Part shown: piece by piece, positions 59,501 to 64,000 of the stretch
How the letters are laid out: every line of letters begins with the position of its first letter
Position numbering within the stretch: position 1 is the stretch's first letter
Source of the DNA: Thunnus maccoyii
Taxonomy: Eukaryota; Chordata; Actinopteri; Scombriformes; Scombridae
NCBI RefSeq assembly: GCF_910596095.1
Contig: NC_056544.1
Location: 3,127,155 to 3,191,154, forward strand
DNA: 64,000 nucleotides
Direction of reading: 5' to 3'
Notes under the pieces: model-generated
Told to the model about the DNA's origin: nothing
Database searches by the model: none
What the model saw: the letters and a program-made list of their open reading frames with translations, nothing else
Translations under genes and position numbers: made by a program

Positions 59501-61392
59501 ACCGATGCTACATGTCATCCCACCAAACATTAACGTGTGTCTTCTTTTGAAATGATGTCCGACCCGTTGTCATCCAAACACTGATTGTCATAGCTTGATA
59601 GAAAGCGACCATTACCGTCTATTTTCAACTGGCAGTACTCACAGATATCCAAACACACACACACACACACACTATGGTAGTGTGAATTAGCCAGAGGCTA
59701 ATCTGTAAGCAGCCTGTGTAGGCTTGTTAGGACAGTGTTAAGACAACACAGTAGTGGGACTTTGAGCCTTGATGTGTGTGTGTGTGTGTTTGTCAGTTGA
59801 AGGATTAAAAAAATAGCACCAACCTCAGACTGGACTCACTTAAAGAAGATCACGTCTTTCACCTTTAAATCACACCTCAGAGTATGAGTGTGTGTCAGCA
59901 ACCTACGCTTGATCTTCATCCTTGTACGTAAACATGAGATGCTCATATGAACTCTCAGTGCTGATGAACCTTTTCTATATGTTTACATTGATCATCATTC
60001 ACATTCTTCTTAAAATAAAAGTCTGATGTCATTCTATATTTTACTTATTGTCAGGAAATCTCATGAAAAGCTCAAAACCAACAAGGGTCTTTCTCTCAAC
60101 ACTTCCTGTTGCACTCAGCCCCAAACCCACCAGATCCTACAGAAGATCTACATTTTTAAAAAAAACGAGCCACAAATATATAGTTTAGTTTTTTAAAAAG
60201 TATTTTCTGCCACTACAGTTTCCAGCAAAGATTAGTCAAACAGGAGGAAACAGTGCATTTATTGGGGACTATTTTCATTAGTGGGTTTGGTCCACATCTG
60301 GTGCTCTAGTGAGTATTTCTGGCAGCAGGATGGTGTGTGTGGTGATCAAGTCAAAATAAACTGCAGTGTGTGTGTGTGTGTTCATGGTGATGAAGGAACA
60401 TGTCATTCAGTGCAACAATGTGGCTCATTGATGTGTTTTCATCTTTTTTTTTTGGACAGCAGTGGAGGAATAAGATATATCAGACTGTGAATACAGACAG
60501 TGCTTGTTAGCAAATTAAGAGTTATTAGTTGGTTTGGGTCTGCACATGGGATTAGTTGATTAAGACAAATATAGAAGATGATCAGCTTTATGCTTCAAAG
60601 CCAGACAAAAGCCAGTAACACTGGAACACTTCAAGAAAGTGAAATGCTGTCTAGTTTGGAGGAGTTTACAATTATTCTAGTGTGAAAAACGCGGAATATT
60701 TCAAAATAAGAGCAAGGCTGTTTCCACAAGTCAACAACAGAATCATCCGGTCGTCGTAATTACATGGATATTCAAATATTCTGTCAGAGAAATATATAAG
60801 GTGATTATTTATGTAGTATGTGAACTGGAAGACTAGCTCACAAGTTATTAGCTGAAGCTAAATACGCCGTCTGTCAGCCAGTGTGTAGAATAAATGAAGG
60901 TCAGCTCAAAGGAAACTGAGATGAAATTTACATAATTTACAGAAAAAATCTTAAAATATGAACCTTTAGAAGCATATTTTTGTGACCAACAACATACATT
61001 TTATAAAACACTTCACTTTGCTACAAAGGTTTTATGTTTTACCTCATGAAACAAAAAGTCTCATGAAAGTTCAGTTGACTTTTCAAGCTATGACGACTGT
61101 CAGCGGCACAGCTGTAGCTAATTAGCATCAATTCCACGACTTGACCAAACTATGAAATGAAGATCATGCCGTTGTCCCTTTTTTTGATATGCGCTCCAAA
61201 ACGCTGTACTATTTACACTTTGCCAAAATAGTTTCCTCAAGAAAGAAACACCGCCCTGTATTATTTTGAAATTTGAAAAAGCAACGATCTAGCCGGTGAC
61301 ATCACGTCATTTCAGACAGGTAGTTGGCATCATCAGCTGGAGGATTGGGGTGCTGTGAAGTGCGGAGCTGTCATACATGTGTTCCATGTTCA

Positions 61393-61425
<33 letters not shown>

Positions 61426-62406
61426 GTCTGCCAGGACAGAAGTGAAGGGAGGGTGGAGCAGCATAACATCCATCTACAATCACACAGCCATGGAAGTCCC
61501 AACGTCAAACAGACACACAACAACAAGGTACTATAATCACACACACACACACACACACACACATGCTCTTAATGTGTCTTATTATGTCACTTTTTAGAAT
61601 GTGTAATATGAATGTAATGTGTCTAATTGTAGTCAGTATGTGTGCTCTTGATTAACACAAAACTCACAAAGAGTTACTGGTTGCTGTAATCATTCCTCAC
61701 GTCCATACTGGGAGTGAGAACGCATTGTAAAGTTCAGCTAAAGCCACTGTGAGTCTCCAGCAGTCTCACATACACAAATCAAAACAGTATCTTTCAGATT
61801 TATGGGCTTTTTTTTAGTACAAATTCCCCTTTTTCTGTTTCCCAGGACAGTGTTTCCTCACTAAGCTGTGGCAGATGTATACGAAACCTTTTCTATACAT
61901 AGTCTGCTGTCACTTTCCTTGCCTAGGTGGCTCAGGTTCGACTGGTACCGCAGGTCCAAAATGTCCTCGGTGGTGCTGCAGCTCTTTAACTGACATCTTA
62001 TCGTCCTGTTTTAAATTCAATATAAGCTGCAGCAAAGCTACATGAAGGTACTACTTTGACCCGACCAGTGTCCAGAGCTCCAAAAATCCTATAGCTTCTG
62101 TTTACATTTGGTTCACACAGTTACAGTTAGAGTTAAACAAATAAGGGTAAGATGGAGCGTGATACTGACAGGTGGATCAATGATTGTTGTGGTGAAGAGG
62201 TGAACCTGAAGGCCATCTACAGTCATTAGCTCTAGGGTAGCGACACCTTTTTAGATTTTTTTTTTTTTACCGACTGTTTTTCCTGTGTGTGTTTTCTCCC
62301 AGGAGGAGGTGTTTCAATGGTGGGGGGAGTGGTCCAGTTGGTCATCCTGTTCCAGAAGCTGCGGAGGAGGCGTGAGGAGTCAGGAGAGACACTGTCTCAT
62401 ACAGAG
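56483..62406 (+). CDS. adamtsl2: ADAMTS-like protein 2-like, first three coding exons (partial, 3' beyond window)
   Basis: Exons: 56483-56575 (31 codons), 61435-61527 (31 codons), 62303-62406 (ends phase 2). Exon 1, [20 protein letters not shown], is a signal peptide. Exon 2 is a His/Ser/Asn-rich linker of low conservation. Exon 3 starts the first thrombospondin type 1 repeat: [18 protein letters not shown] then [12 protein letters not shown]. The WxxWxxC mannosylation and SCGGGV fucosylation motifs are present, and the closest family memory is ADAMTSL2 (WWGEWTKW...[16 protein letters not shown]). These are secreted matrix proteins without protease activity that bind fibrillin and influence TGF-beta signalling. 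No further exon was found before the window ends. Another ADAMTSL or papilin-type gene is possible, and exon 2 rests only on phase and splice signals. Confidence 0.75.
57746..58098 (+). mobile_element. MITE family C, complete-looking copy
   Basis: Begins TAGAGCTTCAACCATTAGTC and AATTAATCGATTAATT. It ends AATAATCGACAGATTTCTCA and GTTAGTTGCAGCTGTTA. The ends are imperfect inverted repeats. The same body is at 6740-7008 inverted. Confidence 0.65.
61391..61428. repeat. (TG)n before adamtsl2-like exon 2
   Basis: TG run with one TTG interruption, ending six bases before the acceptor AG at 61434. Confidence 0.9.
61538..61562. repeat. (CA)n just after adamtsl2-like exon 2
   Basis: CA run 10 bp downstream of the exon 2 donor. 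With the upstream (TG)n it brackets the exon with complementary repeats. Confidence 0.9.
61690..61890. mobile_element. Palindromic MITE family B, eroded copy
   Basis: GCTGTAATCATTCCTCACGT, CATACTGGGAG, CAGTATCTTTCAGATTTATG and GTGTTTCCTCACTAAGCTG follow the family order. The ends are lost. Confidence 0.4.
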
Positions 62407-62579
62407 GTGATGTGGATAAAAGAGATTCTCAAAATACAGATGTACACACATGTTATTAGACTGTATGAATATGATGGGGGGGGGGGTTTGGTGTTAGAAA
62501 TAGAAAGAATAGCCATTCAGAAACATAAAGGTATGTACACCGGAATAGCTCAATGTGGAGGAGTCAGTAGAGACATGGC

Positions 62580-62584
62580 TGTGT

Positions 62585-62616
<32 letters not shown>

Positions 62617-62618
62617 AG
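62580..62618. repeat. (TG)n microsatellite
   Basis: About 39 bases, one early TATG interruption. Confidence 0.9.
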
Positions 62619-62689
62619 CCAGCCATCTTGTTACCTTTGACCTCCCCCTGTCAGACTTGCGGAAGTTTCTGTCAACCAAGATTAACGCC

Positions 62690-62901
62690 ACTCTGCCCTC
62701 ACTGCTGGCCCCCCCCCCCCCCCCCTCCTTCTCACCCCTCCTTCCCTTCTTTCTTTCTACTGTCTTTGTTCCTCTCCTGTCTGCCCCCTTTTACTCTTAC
62801 TTTTCCTTTTTTTTTTTTTTTTTTACCTCTATCCTCTCGATCTTTCTTTCCACACTCTTTTCCTCCTCTTCCTCCCCTACCCCCTTCACTTCCTCTGCTT
62901 T

Positions 62902-62938
<37 letters not shown>

Positions 62939-63140
62939 GTCCTCCCCTCATCACCATCTACCAATTAGATGTGACACTCTCACATAGTGACCTCCCGCTC
63001 ACCTCTTCCTGCTGTCTCTCCTACTTTACCATCTAAACATTGTAGGAGGATGGGCTGAAGAAAGAGAGACACAGATAGATAGACAGAGGAGGTGTGTGTG
63101 TGTGTGGGGGGGGGGGAGGTGGGGGGGGGGGGGGGGGGGT
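62690..63140. repeat. Long pyrimidine tract followed by poly(G)
   Basis: About 330 bases that are nearly all C and T on the plus strand, including (CT)n at 62905-62937 and an 18-base T run near 62807, then two G runs at 63107-63140. Such a mirror-rich homopyrimidine run can form triplex (H-DNA) structures. Confidence 0.8.
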
Positions 63141-64000
63141 GCAGTTAACATAGTAATGAAAGACAGATGCATTAACTCCATGTTGGAGTTGTGCGGGTCC
63201 TCCCCAACACACACACAGAATTAGAATCATGTTAACCATACACTACAGCACTCTTAAGAGAGATTTTTCTTGCTACAACTGTGGCAGACACATGTTACTT
63301 GTTGCGAAATTTTTTTTTTGCAAACTGTTGTAGCTCTGAGACTCTTGAGGTGGTTTAAAGCAACAACCCAAGATGTTGCTGTTGTTCAGAGTCAGCCAAC
63401 AATAACCACATTTCATTTTCTCTGAATACAAAAAGATGTGTGCTCGGTAGCATGTGTGTAACCACACTGGAAAATGAAACACACGAGCAAACAGCAGGTA
63501 TAACGTTTATATCGCATGACATTTATTTTACAATGTGAGAAGATCTCAGCATGTTTGTGAATGACTAACAGTAGCTAACAGGCCCACGCTACCACACCTA
63601 CATCATTATTCCATATATTCATTGCTATTAATTATTTGTTTGAACATTCTCCAGTTTAACATTTTATAAAGATATTTTAACACGTTTTCATATTTTGCCA
63701 TCAAATTCACAGCCTTTTTATCAAGCTGCTAATGTCTAGTTCATTACATGAAAAAAGACATGAAACACCAAAAGTAAAGTAAGTAGTGACAACTCCTGTT
63801 ATGCATGAATGATACAAGGAGAATAACATACAGTAAAGGGACATGGTAAGATACGCTATGGATAATAGATATCATCTTAAAACTGAATTCATTGATTGAT
63901 TGATATTTTTTGGCCACCGGGGGGCAGCAAAACAAGATGAAAGCACAACATTCGCTATGTTTACATGCACAGAAGAAAGCAGCTCTGCTATCACGGCCAT

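Larger units (their letters stand above)
56576..61434. other. adamtsl2-like intron 1 (4.9 kb)
   Basis: Holds a family C MITE (57746-58098), (CA)n near 59650, (TG)n near 59777 and 60366, and (TG)n at 61391-61428 immediately before the exon 2 acceptor CTGCCAG. No additional exon was recognised. Confidence 0.55.
62407..64000. other. adamtsl2-like intron 3, simple-sequence rich
   Basis: Contains (TG)n at 62580-62618, a pyrimidine tract at 62690-63020 with C runs, T runs and (CT)n, and G runs at 63107-63140. After 63160 the sequence is ordinary AT-rich DNA. A CTCF-like GCCACCGGGGGGCAGC is near 63913. No exon was seen. Confidence 0.5.

Noticed and set aside
62287-62987. Open frames through the (TG)n and pyrimidine tract after exon 3
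   Set aside because: They are translations of simple repeats; exon 3 ends at a good donor (62406) matching the TSR exon boundary.

Overview
This is a vertebrate nuclear window, most likely from a percomorph-type teleost. It is AT-rich, its genes are split by GT-AG introns, it is full of (CA)n/(TG)n microsatellites, and it carries many short non-autonomous DNA transposons and broken non-LTR retrotransposons of kinds common in fish. Gene identities come from exon-by-exon reading with splice phase checked; no database was searched.

Five protein-coding loci are supported. (1) A complete c5orf22 (UPF0489) orthologue, plus strand, ten coding exons, 5142-17362. (2) A complete multi-pass membrane protein with TspO/MBR-like signatures, plus strand, seven exons, 23539-30399; I cannot give it a symbol. 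(3) A complete arpc5 (Arp2/3 complex p16 subunit), plus strand, four coding exons, 35920-40435. Its first intron has a textbook minor-spliceosome (U12) donor and branch site but ends in AA. (4) A complete rnf2 (RING1B, Polycomb E3 ligase), minus strand, eight coding exons, 51054-47299, with a non-coding first exon near 53923-53985. (5) The first three coding exons of an adamtsl2-like gene, plus strand, from 56483; it leaves the window inside or after the first thrombospondin type 1 repeat.

Layout: 1-5141 is repeat-rich flank; 17363-23538 and 30400-35919 are intergenic; 40436-47298 lies between the convergent arpc5 and rnf2 and should include the rnf2 3' UTR; 53986-56482 separates the divergent rnf2 and adamtsl2-like promoters. 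From memory arpc5 and rnf2 also lie near each other on human 1q25, whereas human C5orf22 and ADAMTSL2 are elsewhere, so the window looks like a mosaic of ancestral linkage groups. The genes do not form a pathway: actin nucleation, chromatin ubiquitylation, extracellular matrix and two poorly understood proteins.

The most notable non-genic structure is how closely mobile or simple repeats sit to splice sites: (TG)n tracts directly at the acceptors of arpc5 exons 3 and 4, a Tc1 transposase relic ending about 20 bp before an acceptor in the TspO-like gene, a terminal-inverted-repeat element 27 bp from an rnf2 donor, and a LINE nested in a palindromic MITE inside the arpc5 minor intron. A hAT-type MITE with an intact 8-bp target duplication has a sister copy carrying a tRNA-like segment.
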